Shown: positions 23,880-32,500 of the stretch, piece after piece | Position numbering within the stretch: the first letter of the stretch is position 1 | Layout of the letters: each line of letters begins with the position of its first letter | Source of the DNA: Bacillota bacterium | GTDB taxonomy: Bacteria; Bacillota; Sulfobacillia; JAUYEG01 | DNA: 38,178 nucleotides | Assembly (NCBI GenBank): GCA_030691505.1 | Contig: JAUYEG010000027.1 | Location: forward strand, 1 to 38,178 | Direction of reading: 5' to 3' | Translations under genes and position numbers: made by a program | Notes under the pieces: model-generated | Database searches by the model: none | What the model saw: only the letters and a program-made list of their open reading frames with translations | What the model was told of the DNA's origin: nothing

Positions 23880-24527
23880 TTGCGCAGGGCGCGCAGTGCC
23901 GGGCCGGGAGGGTTCGGTGCCTACCTGTCAGCCCGCGCGGGCTATTTCGCGTTTTTCACAGCCCTGTTTGTGGTCGCGGTGGGCTTCGGCGCCGCGGCCG
24001 TGCGTGCGCTCAGCGAGGCACAGAAGGCCGAGCTCCTCGACTACCTGGAGGTCTACCTGCGGGGGCTGGGCCGCAGCATGCCCGCAACGCCCGGCAGCGA
24101 GCTCTGGTACCAGGCGGTTTCCGCCTCCCTGCGCACGGCGGCGCTCCTTTGGGCCTCGGGGCTGGTCGCTCTTGGGCTGCTGCTGGCGCCGGCGGTGGTT
24201 TTCATGCGCGGGTTTGTGGTGGGATTCGCCGTGGGCTTCTTGACGCACGAACTCGGCATGCGCGGCATCCTGCTGGCCACCCTCGCGGTCTTCCCGCAAA
24301 ACCTGCTATCGGTGCCGGCCACGCTCGTTATCGCCACCGCCTCGTCCTCGTATTCCCTATCCATCCTGCGCCGCCGGGGAAGCCGGGCGGGTGCCGGGCG
24401 GGTCAACGTCGCCGGGTACACAATCATCGTGCTGGCGATGATGGCTCTGCTGGTGCTGGCCGCAACGATCGAGGCATACGTGGCCCCGGTCTTCATGCGC
24501 CTCATATCCGGCTACGGCGGAGGCTGA
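23880..24527 (+). CDS. spoIIM: SpoIIM, stage II sporulation protein M
   Basis: A 215-residue integral membrane protein. About five hydrophobic helices are seen at about 20-42, 80-103, 105-127, 133-155 and 176-200. The family-typical MRGFVVGFAVGFLTHELGMRGILLATLAVFPQN block lies in the middle. In Bacillus SpoIIM scaffolds SpoIID and SpoIIP in the mother-cell membrane to remodel septal peptidoglycan during engulfment. TTG 23880 is chosen because GGAGGTGATC, an almost complete anti-16S match, lies six bases upstream. The position (nudF-spoIIM-xerD) is as in Bacillus. Confidence 0.92.
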   Translation: MRRARSAGPGGFGAYLSARAGYFAFFTALFVVAVGFGAAAVRALSEAQKAELLDYLEVYLRGLGRSMPATPGSELWYQAVSASLRTAALLWASGLVALGLLLAPAVVFMRGFVVGFAVGFLTHELGMRGILLATLAVFPQNLLSVPATLVIATASSSYSLSILRRRGSRAGAGRVNVAGYTIIVLAMMALLVLAATIEAYVAPVFMRLISGYGGG

Positions 24528-24632
24528 GCCGGCGTCACCCTTCAGTGAAACCGGCCCCGCCGCCGCCCCGCCTGGGGGAGACCTGCCCATGCGGGTTGAA
24601 TCACTTCCCAAAACGCCCGCGAGGTGAGGCCG

Positions 24633-25616
24633 GTGGTTAGGACGATCAGCAACGAAGAAGTGGCGGCAGCGCTGCCGATGCGCCGGGCTATAGCTGTGAT
24701 GCGTGAGGCTTTCGCGGATCTGGCGGCAGGGCGGGTGGTGATGCCCCCAAGATCGGCGCTGGCGGTTCCCGAGCACGACGCAATCACGTATTTCATGCCC
24801 GCCTACAGCCGCGGCACGGGGATGCTCGCCCAAAAGACGGTGTCAGTCCATCCGCGCAACTTGTCGGCAGGTCTGCCCGTCGTTCAGGCGATCCTGTCGC
24901 TCTTTGACGGGAGCAACGGGTCGGCGCTAGCTGTGATGGCTGCGGAGTATCTCACTGCGTTGCGGACGGGTGCCGTGTCCGGTCTGGCAACCCAATACAT
25001 GGCCCGCCCGGATAGCCAGGTGCTGGGCGTCCTCGGAACGGGCGCCCAGGCCAGAACGCAGATCTGGGCAGTCTGCGAGGTCCTCCCGATCCGCACCGTG
25101 CGAGTCTGGTCGCTCCGGCTCGAGGCCGAATACGCTGGGCTCCGCCAGTTTCTCAGCGGTCGCGTCGCGGCTTCGATTGAGCCGGCCCCCGGACCACGCG
25201 AGGCCGTGTCGGGCGCCGACGTGCTGGTGTTGGCGACAACGTCGCGCCGCCCGGCGATTGACGGCAACTGGGTTTCCGATGGAACGCACATCAACGCCGT
25301 CGGCAGCCACACCCCGGATGCCCGCGAGCTGGATACGCTGACCGTGTCCAGGGCCCGCGTGGTGTGCGATCACCTTGCGGCATGCCTGGCCGAGGCGGGG
25401 GACCTGATCCTGCCGCTCGGGGAGGGGGCCGTTGATGCCACCCATTACGGGCTGGAGCTGGCCGACCTCGTCACCGGACGCAAGGCGGGCAGGACGGCCG
25501 AGCGGGAGGTGACGCTGTTCAAGAGCGTGGGCCTCGCCCTGGAGGACCTGGCCGCCGCGACCGCCGTCTACCGCGCCCTATCCGGCAGGAATCCCCAGCC
25601 CTCGGGCGCGAACTAG
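24633..25616 (+). CDS. Ornithine cyclodeaminase / mu-crystallin family enzyme
   Basis: A 327-residue NAD(P)-dependent enzyme of the OCD/mu-crystallin family, which includes ornithine cyclodeaminases, archaeal alanine dehydrogenase and imine (ketimine) reductases. Visible marks are AQKTVSVHP (substrate Lys), GSNGSALAVMAAEYLTALRTGAVSGLA, the Rossmann GVLGTGAQART, ADVLVLATTSRRPAI, HINAVGSHTPDARELD and an Asp-rich C-terminal helix. GTG 24633 has GAGGTGAGG just upstream; GTG 24624 is possible but lacks a ribosome site. It is 63 bases before alanine dehydrogenase, so the pair may interconvert alanine, pyruvate or a cyclic imino acid. The substrate is not readable from sequence. Confidence 0.85.
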   Translation: MVRTISNEEVAAALPMRRAIAVMREAFADLAAGRVVMPPRSALAVPEHDAITYFMPAYSRGTGMLAQKTVSVHPRNLSAGLPVVQAILSLFDGSNGSALAVMAAEYLTALRTGAVSGLATQYMARPDSQVLGVLGTGAQARTQIWAVCEVLPIRTVRVWSLRLEAEYAGLRQFLSGRVAASIEPAPGPREAVSGADVLVLATTSRRPAIDGNWVSDGTHINAVGSHTPDARELDTLTVSRARVVCDHLAACLAEAGDLILPLGEGAVDATHYGLELADLVTGRKAGRTAEREVTLFKSVGLALEDLAAATAVYRALSGRNPQPSGAN

Positions 25617-25679
25617 GTTGGTTGGGCCGTCGGTGGGGGACCACTAACTCCGCCCCGGTCCCAAGAGGAGGGAGTCGCA

Positions 25680-26798
25680 GTGATCATCGGAGTGCCCAGG
25701 GAGATCAAGGCCAACGAGAACCGCGTGGCACTCACCCCGGCCGGTGCGCACACAATGGCTGCAGGCGGCCACCGGGTGCTTGTCGAGGCCGGGGCCGGCC
25801 TGGGCAGCGGTTTCGGCGACGACGAGTACCGCGTGGCCGGGGCTGAGATCGTCCCCACCAATAACGGGGTATTCGAGGCGGCGGACATGATCATCAAGGT
25901 CAAGGAGCCGCTTTCGCCCGAGTACGACCTGCTGCATGAGGGCCAGATCCTATTTACCTACCTGCACCTGGCTCCTGAACCCGAGCTCACGCGGGCTCTG
26001 ATGCGCAACAGGGTTGTCTCGATCGCGTACGAGACAGTCCAGCTTCCCAACGGAAGCCTTCCTCTGCTGACTCCGATGAGCGAGGTAGCCGGACGCATGG
26101 CCACCCAGATCGGCGCTCACCTGCTTGAGAAGTTTCAGGGAGGCCGCGGCGTGCTTCTCGGCGGTGTTCCTGGGGTCCCGCCGGCCGACGTTTGCATCAT
26201 CGGCGGCGGCGTGGTCGGCACAAATGCCGCGAAAATAGCTCTCGGGATGGGCGCCAACGTGGCGATCCTGGACATCAGCGCCGACCGGCTGCGCTACCTG
26301 GACGACGTTCTCGGCGGCAGGATCACGACGGTGATGTCCAACAGCCACAATATCGCCGCCACCGTGGCCCGCGCCGATCTGCTGATCGGAGCCGTCTTGA
26401 TCCCCGGCGCCAGGGCGCCGCGGCTCGTGACCGACACGATGGTCCAGGCGATGAAGCCCGGCTCGGTTATCGTGGATGTCGCCATCGACCAGGGCGGTTG
26501 CATTGAAACCGTGGACCACGTAACGACCCACGCCAACCCCACCTACGTCAAATATGGGGTCGTTCACTATTCCGTGGCCAATATGCCGGGAGCGGTGCCC
26601 CGTACTTCGACGCTGGCTCTGACCAACGCGACGCTGCCCTACGCGATCAAGCTCGCCAACAAGGGCTGGCGGCGTGCCGTCGCCGACGATCCGTCCCTGG
26701 CGCTGGGCCTCAACGTCCTAGAAGGACTCGTCTGCTACCAGGCCGTGGCCGCGGCGCACGATCTGGAGTACACGCCCGTGGCTAAGATCTGCCACTAG
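25680..26798 (+). CDS. ald: Alanine dehydrogenase
   Basis: A 372-residue NAD+-dependent enzyme interconverting L-alanine and pyruvate plus ammonia. [20 protein letters not shown] and the substrate lysine in IIKVKEP are present. [14 protein letters not shown] holds the catalytic His. The signature [22 protein letters not shown], the Rossmann [12 protein letters not shown] and [21 protein letters not shown] with its catalytic Asp replaced by Gly-Ala context as in the family complete it. Length and all blocks are normal. GTG 25680 has AGGAGGGAG upstream. In spore formers Ald supports growth on alanine and sporulation. Two strong hairpins follow it. Confidence 0.95.
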   Translation: MIIGVPREIKANENRVALTPAGAHTMAAGGHRVLVEAGAGLGSGFGDDEYRVAGAEIVPTNNGVFEAADMIIKVKEPLSPEYDLLHEGQILFTYLHLAPEPELTRALMRNRVVSIAYETVQLPNGSLPLLTPMSEVAGRMATQIGAHLLEKFQGGRGVLLGGVPGVPPADVCIIGGGVVGTNAAKIALGMGANVAILDISADRLRYLDDVLGGRITTVMSNSHNIAATVARADLLIGAVLIPGARAPRLVTDTMVQAMKPGSVIVDVAIDQGGCIETVDHVTTHANPTYVKYGVVHYSVANMPGAVPRTSTLALTNATLPYAIKLANKGWRRAVADDPSLALGLNVLEGLVCYQAVAAAHDLEYTPVAKICH

Positions 26799-26805
26799 CC
26801 TCAAA

Positions 26806-26877
26806 CGACGGGCGGCCCGGAGGGCGCCCGTCGCTGCTCAAGGTCCGGCCCGGCGGGGGCAGCCCACCCGCCGGGCC
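26806..26877 (+). terminator. Two consecutive GC-rich hairpins after ald
   Basis: CGACGGGCG (26806-26814) pairs perfectly with CGCCCGTCG (26825-26833). A second hairpin, GGCCCGGCGGG (26847-26857) with CCCGCCGGGCC (26867-26877), follows directly. Neither has a T run, but tandem GC-rich stems without a U tract can end transcription in GC-rich genomes. They mark the end of the cyclodeaminase-ald unit. Confidence 0.6.
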
Positions 26878-26973
26878 TTGGCTTGCCACCCCGCAATGGG
26901 TCGTTCCGTTCTGGATGTACAGGCCCCCGGCATAGGCTTTACAGGGCTCTTATGCCCTGAGGGGGTTAGGGAC

Positions 26974-27222
26974 ATGGTTATCTCGCTTCGTCGAATGCGC
27001 AAGTTCTGGTTCTGGGTCAAGCTGCTCCTAGTCCTGGTCCTGCTCGCCCTGATCCTGCCTCCGGCCATCGGCTGGGTGCGCCACCTGATGTTCAGCGCGG
27101 CAACCACCCCGCCGGCGTCCGCGGAAGTGCTGACTCCCGCGGGCCAGACCTACGGAAGGGCGGCGGGCAGCCTTCTCGGAAGGGTCATTGAGGTGCTGCG
27201 CAGCTACTACCGCGGGCCCTAG
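26974..27222 (+). CDS. Small single-pass membrane protein before xerD
   Basis: An 82-residue protein: a basic N-terminus (SLRRMRKFWFW), one strong hydrophobic helix (KLLLVLVLLALILPPAIGW, about 14-33), then ~45 residues with a helical end (GRAAGSLLGRVIEVLRSYY). ATG 26974 has GAGGGGGTTAGGG upstream; the longer frame from 26878 starts inside the hairpins and is not credible. In Bacillus subtilis a small membrane protein, YqzK (DUF4227), also lies between spoIIM and xerD, so this could be a distant counterpart. The sequence alone does not prove it, and no function is known. Confidence 0.7.
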   Translation: MVISLRRMRKFWFWVKLLLVLVLLALILPPAIGWVRHLMFSAATTPPASAEVLTPAGQTYGRAAGSLLGRVIEVLRSYYRGP

Positions 27223-27266
27223 CCAGGAGAGGGCATCGCCGTCCCATAGGAGGTGGTGGGTCGACA

Positions 27267-27431
27267 ATGCACGTGCGGGGGGAGCCGGCTGCGTCGGTTG
27301 TTGTCGTCCGTTTCCAGCTATCAGGGCGCGTAACCAGCACAGGAAACGCCTCTATTATGTTGAATAGGTCAGACTGTACTGGTAGATACTGCAGCTTGCG
27401 GGCATCTTCCGGGCGCCCGATACCGGCCTAG
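27267..27431 (+). CDS. Possible 54-residue leader peptide before xerD
   Basis: ATG 27267 opens a 54-codon frame (MHVRGEPAASVVVVRFQL...) to TAG 27429-27431. Its attraction is a near-ideal AGGAGGTGG at 27249-27257, about 10 bases upstream. The protein has no recognisable domain, and its second half contains codons unusual for this genome, because the xerD promoter lies inside it. It may be a real small protein, a leader peptide or chance. Confidence 0.25.
   Translation: MHVRGEPAASVVVVRFQLSGRVTSTGNASIMLNRSDCTGRYCSLRASSGRPIPA
27360..27388 (+). promoter_or_regulatory. Sigma-A-type promoter for xerD
   Basis: TTGAAT (27360-27365), a 17-base spacer and TAGATA (27383-27388) match the vegetative promoter consensus at 4 of 6 and 4 of 6 positions with ideal spacing. 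They lie in an unusually AT-rich patch 70 bases before the xerD start. It would drive xerD and perhaps deoB. Confidence 0.5.
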
Positions 27432-27457
27432 AGCCGATTTGAGAGGGGCTCCCACGC

Positions 27458-28348
27458 GTGAACACCCTTATCGGCGATTTTGTCAACTACCTGGATGTGG
27501 AGCGGGGACTGGCGCTCAACACGCGTGAGTCCTACGAGCGTGACCTGCAGCATTTCTCCGAGTTCCTCAGCCGCAACCGCAGTTCCGTGGAACGGGCGAG
27601 CCGGACGACAATCGTGGCCTACCTCTTGTACCTTGAGAAGCAGGGTCTGGCCACGGCGACACAGGCGCGCCGCCTGGCGGCCATCAAATCCTTCTACCAG
27701 TTTTTCTTGCGGGAAGACGGTCAGGGGTCGGGGCGCAACCCGACTGATAACCTGCACTCTCCCAAGCTCGAGAAAAAGCTCCCCACGGTCCTCTCCGTGC
27801 AGGAAGTCGAGCAGTTGCTGGCCAGCCCTGATCCCAAGAACCCGCCAGGCATGCGCGACCGCGCGATGCTGGAGCTGCTCTACGCCACGGGCGTCCGCGT
27901 TTCGGAGCTCGTTTCGCTTGATGTACCCGATGTCAACCTGGAGCTCGGATTTGTGCGCTGCGCCGGAAAGGGCTCCAAGGACCGCGTGGTCCCGATGGGG
28001 TCCGTTGCGAGGCGCGCCGTGGCCGAATACGTGGAGCGGGGCCGGCCGGCTTTGGTGCGCGACCCGATGGTCACCTCGATGTTTGTCAACCACCACGGCC
28101 GCCGGCTGACCCGTCAGGGCTTCTGGAAGATCGTCAAGCGCTACGCCCAAAGCGCAGGCATCACCAAGGTCATTGCCCCGCACACGCTAAGGCACTCGTT
28201 TGCCACACACCTGCTGGACAACGGCGCGGACCTGCGGGCGGTTCAGGAAATGCTTGGGCACGCGGACATCTCCACCACCCAGGTCTATACGCTGATCACC
28301 AAAGGCCGGCTCAAAGAGGTCTACGCCCGGACGCACCCGCGGGCCTGA
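27458..28348 (+). CDS. xerD: Tyrosine recombinase XerD
   Basis: A 296-residue site-specific recombinase that resolves chromosome dimers at dif. The N-terminal SAM-like core-binding domain (1-90: IGDFVNYLDVERGLALNTRESYERDLQ) is followed by the catalytic domain with R147 (ATGVRVSEL), K171 (GKGSKDR), H242-x2-R245 (HTLRHSFATHLL), H268 (LGHADISTTQ) and nucleophile Y277. It is a normal-length chromosomal Xer and not an integron or phage integrase; its place before deoB and dacF matches Bacillus xerD (ripX). GTG 27458 has GAGAGGGG nine bases upstream. Confidence 0.95.
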   Translation: MNTLIGDFVNYLDVERGLALNTRESYERDLQHFSEFLSRNRSSVERASRTTIVAYLLYLEKQGLATATQARRLAAIKSFYQFFLREDGQGSGRNPTDNLHSPKLEKKLPTVLSVQEVEQLLASPDPKNPPGMRDRAMLELLYATGVRVSELVSLDVPDVNLELGFVRCAGKGSKDRVVPMGSVARRAVAEYVERGRPALVRDPMVTSMFVNHHGRRLTRQGFWKIVKRYAQSAGITKVIAPHTLRHSFATHLLDNGADLRAVQEMLGHADISTTQVYTLITKGRLKEVYARTHPRA

Positions 28349-28411
28349 CCCTCGGCCGGCCCTACGGTCGACCCGCTCGCAGGCAACGGGGAGGAACGTA
28401 AGGCGCCTTCT

Positions 28412-29560
28412 ATGCCGCCGCTCGGCGCGGGCTATCGCTCGGTCGTGCTGATCGTTCTCGATGGGCTGGGTATCGGTGGCCACGGGGCCGTGCCCGATAC
28501 CCTGGGCCATGTCGCCTGCTTGCGCCCGCTGGCTTTGCCCAACCTGGCGGCAATGGGGCTCGGCGATTTTTCCGCCTGCGTTCCGAGCCAAGCGAGGTCA
28601 GGCAGTTCCGCACGGCTGATACCGCTTTCCGCCGGCAAGGACACGCTGACGGGGCACTGGGAGCTTGCCGGTGTGGTCACGGACCTTGACCTGCGCACGT
28701 TCCCTCGCGGTTTTCCACCCGAGTTCATGGACGCTCTGAAGGCCCGCCTCGGCCGGGGACTGATGGGTGGCTTGCCCGCCTCGGGGACGGAGGTAATCGA
28801 ACGGCTTGGCGCCCGGCATCTGCGCACCGGTGAGCTGATCGTCTACACGTCCGCAGACAGCGTTCTGCAGATAGCCGCGCACGAGGATGTTGTTTCTGCT
28901 GCGGAGCTATATGAGCTCTGCCTTGCCGCCCGCGAGGTCGCCGCCGGGCCGTGGCTGGTCGGGCGGGTGATCGCGCGGCCCTTCCGGGGCAGCCCGGGTG
29001 GTTTCGTCCGCACCGGGCGCCGCGATTTCAGCCTCGAGCCTCCGGGGCGGACCGTGCTTGAGGCGGCGGAGGCCGCGGGCGTCGAGGTAATCGCAGTCGG
29101 CAAGGTATCGGACGTCTTTGCGGGCCGTGGAGTGACGCGGTCACTTGCCGCAGGCGGAAACCGCGAGGTGGTGCGGACGCTGCTGGATTTGGGCCCGTAC
29201 GCGGCGGGCGACGGCCCGCGCCGGCTCGTCTTTGCCAACCTTAACGACTTTGACTCCCTGTACGGGCACCGCCGGGACGCCGGGGGGTTCGCCGCCGCGC
29301 TGGAGGAGTTCGATCGTTTCCTGCCCGCGCTGACCCCGCCGCCCGGCGGGCACGGCCTGCTGACCGTCACCGCCGACCACGGCTGCGACCCGACGCACCC
29401 CGGCACGGATCACACCCGCGAGGATGTGCCGCTCCTGATATCCGGCGCGGACTGGCCTTGTGCCCACCTCGGCACGCTGCGGGGGCTTACCGCGGTGGCC
29501 GGGCTGGCGTCGGCAGCCTTGGGGTTGGAGGGGTTCAACTTCTGGCCGCGAAAAGCGTGA
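28412..29560 (+). CDS. deoB: Phosphopentomutase
   Basis: A 382-residue Mn-dependent alkaline-phosphatase-superfamily enzyme interconverting ribose-1-P/deoxyribose-1-P and the 5-phosphates, linking nucleoside salvage to the pentose pathway. VVLIVLDGLGIGG (metal Asp), AGKDTLTGHWELAG (phospho-Thr region), SADSVLQIAAHEDV, FRTG-like FVRTGRRDFSLEPP, VGKVSDVFAGRG, NLNDFDSLYGHRRD and TADHGCDPTHPGTDHTRE are all present. ATG 28412 is 63 bases after xerD. In Bacillus a purine nucleoside phosphorylase gene (pupG) comes next, whereas here an M24 protein gene takes that place. Confidence 0.94.
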   Translation: MPPLGAGYRSVVLIVLDGLGIGGHGAVPDTLGHVACLRPLALPNLAAMGLGDFSACVPSQARSGSSARLIPLSAGKDTLTGHWELAGVVTDLDLRTFPRGFPPEFMDALKARLGRGLMGGLPASGTEVIERLGARHLRTGELIVYTSADSVLQIAAHEDVVSAAELYELCLAAREVAAGPWLVGRVIARPFRGSPGGFVRTGRRDFSLEPPGRTVLEAAEAAGVEVIAVGKVSDVFAGRGVTRSLAAGGNREVVRTLLDLGPYAAGDGPRRLVFANLNDFDSLYGHRRDAGGFAAALEEFDRFLPALTPPPGGHGLLTVTADHGCDPTHPGTDHTREDVPLLISGADWPCAHLGTLRGLTAVAGLASAALGLEGFNFWPRKA

Positions 29561-29597
29561 CCCGGTAATCTCTCTCAGAAACGGAAGGAGTGCTGAC

Positions 29598-30785
29598 ATG
29601 ACGGAGCTGCGGATCAGCCAAAGCGAGTTGCGGGCACGCCGACGCCGCGTCCTCGACGAGATCGGCAAACAGGATCTTGGGGCGATGGTGCTGTTCAACG
29701 CAACTTCGGTCTTTTACCTGACCGGGTTTGCCTTCATTCCCACCGAGCGGCCCATGGCCCTGGTCGTGTACGGCAACGGCAACAGCCTGCTTTTCGTACC
29801 GCGTCTGGAACAGGAGCACGCCTCCGAGACGGCGGACGTGGACACGGTTCATTCCTACCCCGAGTATCCCGGCGAAACCCACCCGATGCGGGATCTGGCC
29901 GCTGCCGTGCGGGACCTCGGTCTGGCGCGCGCCGCAATCGCGGCCGACGGGCCCGGGTACGCTTCGGGGTGGGGCTACAAAGGCCCCAGGCTGGAAGAGG
30001 TCCTACCCGGGACTAACGTCACGCTGCTGCCCAAGCTTGTTGAGGATCACCGGATGGTCAAGTCGCCGCAGGAGATCGCGCTCATCCGCGAGAGCGCGCG
30101 CTGGGGCAACCTGGCCCATGCCCTGCTCCAGGAGTATTCGCGACCGGGACGGACAGAGACGGACATCTCCGCGGGGGCTTCCCAGGAGGCGACGCGGGCG
30201 ATGATCAGGACGCTCGGCCACGGCTTCGAGCCGCGGGGCGGGCGCGGCGCGAGCGCGGGGTTCCGCGGCCAGATCGGCCCGAACTCGGCCCTGCCGCACG
30301 CGATCACCAAGAACATCGTCCTGCGGTCCGGCGACGTCCTCGTCACCGGCGCGGGGGCGACGGTCTGGGGCTACAACAGCGAGCTTGAGAGGACGATGTT
30401 CGTCGACACGGTATCCGCCGAGCAGAGGCGCTTCTTTAACTGGATGCTTAAACTGCAGGACATCTCTTTCGCGGCGATCAAACCCGGCATTCCGTGCGCC
30501 GGGGTAGACAAGGAGGTGCGCGACTACTACACCGCGCAAAACCTGTGGCCCTATTGGCGCCACCACGTCGGGCACGCTCTCGGCCTGCTCGGCCACGAGG
30601 CCCCGTTCTTTGACATCGGTGACGACACCATGATCGAGCCAGGGATGGTCTTCAGCGTCGAGCCGGGGCTGTACGTGCCGGGGCTGGGCGGCTTCCGGCA
30701 TTCGGACACGCTGGTCGTCACGGAGGACGGCATCGAGATGCTGACCTACTATCCGCGCGATCTGGAGAGCATGATCTGCAGGTAA
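29598..30785 (+). CDS. Creatinase-like M24 family protein with altered metal site
   Basis: A 395-residue 'pita-bread' protein: a creatinase N-terminal domain (about 12-160: GAMVLFNATSVFYLTGF) and an M24 domain (about 170-390). In Xaa-Pro peptidases five ligands (D, D, H, E, E) hold two metals. Here the aligned positions are G251, E262 (in YNSELERT), H326 (HHVGHALG), E355 (SVEPGLY) and S369 (GGFRHSDT), so three ligands are changed. Creatinase, a metal-free hydrolase of this fold, shows similar ALERT-like changes. The protein is therefore unlikely to be an ordinary Xaa-Pro dipeptidase and may act on a small amide or amidine, or may bind a different metal. ATG 29598 has GGAAGGAG upstream; earlier in-frame codons lie in deoB. 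Confidence 0.85.
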   Translation: MTELRISQSELRARRRRVLDEIGKQDLGAMVLFNATSVFYLTGFAFIPTERPMALVVYGNGNSLLFVPRLEQEHASETADVDTVHSYPEYPGETHPMRDLAAAVRDLGLARAAIAADGPGYASGWGYKGPRLEEVLPGTNVTLLPKLVEDHRMVKSPQEIALIRESARWGNLAHALLQEYSRPGRTETDISAGASQEATRAMIRTLGHGFEPRGGRGASAGFRGQIGPNSALPHAITKNIVLRSGDVLVTGAGATVWGYNSELERTMFVDTVSAEQRRFFNWMLKLQDISFAAIKPGIPCAGVDKEVRDYYTAQNLWPYWRHHVGHALGLLGHEAPFFDIGDDTMIEPGMVFSVEPGLYVPGLGGFRHSDTLVVTEDGIEMLTYYPRDLESMICR

Positions 30786-31073
30786 GTCAGCAGACCGGTA
30801 TGCTCTGACTGATAGCCTGGCGCGGCTGAGAGGCCGCCAGTCCCGCTAATCCGGGGCGGGCGGCCCAATCATCTCCAAGCAGTTCCCGGCCAACCGGCTG
30901 TTGTCTGTCCAAACGCGCACCCCGCCGCCGCTCACCCCTTTCAGCTTGGAAACAAATCGCTGCTGCGCGCCTGCCTATCGAGCCTATCTGCCTGGGCAAA
31001 TCTAATGCGACAGGACGATGTGCCTGCCGCAGTATTATCAGCGACTCGATGTCGCATACGGAGGTGCCGTGCG

Positions 31074-32480
31074 ATGCTAAGGCGCGCACGATTGCTGAGA
31101 ACTTTTGCGTTGTTGACCATGGGCTTGGTCTTCATCGCAACGACGTCCGCCGCCGCGGGTGAGGACCGCATCCAGTCGATCCTGCGGGGATGGCCGTGGT
31201 CATTCGACCGGGGAGGCGGGTTCGCTGGCGAAGCTGATGAGGCAGCGGTGGTCGCCTTTCAGGCGCGGGGGCCGGCCCTGGCGATGGTTGACGCGGGCTC
31301 GGGCTTCGCTGCCGCGGTGCCGGATGCCCCCGGTGTCCTGGCCGGCACGGGCTCAGGCCCCACCGGCGTACTGGCGTCAGCCGGCCTTGCCGGCGATCTT
31401 GCACCGAAGAGCGGGTCCGCCGTGCTGATGGAGGCCTATAGCGGACAGATCCTCTACGCCAAGAACGAGCACGAGCGGCGGCCGCTGGCCAGCGTGACCA
31501 AGATCATGACCCTGTGCCTGATATTCGACGCCATCGAGGCCGGCCGGGTCAAACTTACAGATACCGTCAGCGTGAGCCAGTACGCCGCGGGCATGGGCGG
31601 CTCGCAGCTGTGGCTCGAGGTGGGGGAGCGGATGACCCTGCGCGACCTGGTCATTGGCATTGCGGTCGGGTCAGCGAACGATGCCTGCGTCGCCATCGGC
31701 GAGCACCTGGCCGGGACCAACGAGCGATTTGTGCAGATGATGAACGACAAGGCAGCGGAGCTTGGCATGAAAAACACCCACTTCGCCAACCCCCACGGGC
31801 TGGACGACCCCGATCACTATTCATCTGCCTACGACGTCGCGCTGATGGCCCGGTACGCCACACGGCACGCCGACCTGCTCAAATTTACGTCGATCTGGAT
31901 TGAGTACCTGCGGGACGGAAAGCTGATGCAGTCCAACCACAACCGGCTGGTGCGTTTCTACCCCGGCTGCGATGGGCTCAAGACAGGCTACACCGACAAG
32001 GCGGGCAACTGCCTCGCGGCGACCGCCAAGCGCGACACAACCAGGCTGATCAGCGTGGTGTTGGGCGCGCCCACCGGCGACGTCCGCTTCAATGAGTCGT
32101 CAGCGCTGCTCAACGCGGGTTTCGCAAGCTACTACGCCGTTCCGCTCGCCAAGAAGGGCGAGATCGTTACCGTGGTTCCCATCGAACGCGGCACGATCGA
32201 TCGCCTTTCCCTGGTACCCCCAGCCGACTTCGGCGTCATCCTCCCCAAGGGTTCCCAGCCGCAGCTCACGCGCCGGGTTGTCCGCGATGAGCGGATTTTT
32301 GCCCCGGTGCAGGCCGGACAGGTCGTGGCCGAGCTGATCATCGAAGCCGACGGCAAGGAGGTCGGGCGGACACCGCTGGTAGCGTCGGTCGAAGTGCAGC
32401 GGGCCGGGCTGTCGCGGTTGATCTGGAAATCGCTGTCCATCCTGATCAGGCCCCAGCAGGCCGTCCCCGGCGCGCCCTAG
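31074..32480 (+). CDS. dacF: Sporulation-type D-alanyl-D-alanine carboxypeptidase (DacF-like)
   Basis: A 468-residue low-molecular-weight penicillin-binding protein. A signal peptide (about 10-28, ending in TTSAAAG) precedes an ~85-residue Gly/Ala-rich linker, longer than usual. The S11 peptidase domain has S140-x2-K143 (SVTK), S200-A-N202 and K303-T-G305. The C-terminal PBP5-like beta domain and an amphipathic anchor (LSRLIWKSLSILI) follow. It removes the terminal D-Ala from peptidoglycan peptides, adjusting cortex cross-linking. ATG 31074 has GGAGGTG seven bases upstream. The 288 bases before it hold no gene and no promoter I can defend. In Bacillus dacF also precedes spoIIAA and can be co-transcribed with it. 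Confidence 0.93.
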   Translation: MLRRARLLRTFALLTMGLVFIATTSAAAGEDRIQSILRGWPWSFDRGGGFAGEADEAAVVAFQARGPALAMVDAGSGFAAAVPDAPGVLAGTGSGPTGVLASAGLAGDLAPKSGSAVLMEAYSGQILYAKNEHERRPLASVTKIMTLCLIFDAIEAGRVKLTDTVSVSQYAAGMGGSQLWLEVGERMTLRDLVIGIAVGSANDACVAIGEHLAGTNERFVQMMNDKAAELGMKNTHFANPHGLDDPDHYSSAYDVALMARYATRHADLLKFTSIWIEYLRDGKLMQSNHNRLVRFYPGCDGLKTGYTDKAGNCLAATAKRDTTRLISVVLGAPTGDVRFNESSALLNAGFASYYAVPLAKKGEIVTVVPIERGTIDRLSLVPPADFGVILPKGSQPQLTRRVVRDERIFAPVQAGQVVAELIIEADGKEVGRTPLVASVEVQRAGLSRLIWKSLSILIRPQQAVPGAP

Positions 32481-32500
32481 GCCCGCGCGGCCTGCGTCGA

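Noticed and set aside
30786-31073. Sigma-H promoter or 0A boxes before dacF
   Set aside because: An AGGA and a TGTCGCAT are present, but spacing to a GAAT-like -10 is wrong and the 0A core is mismatched.
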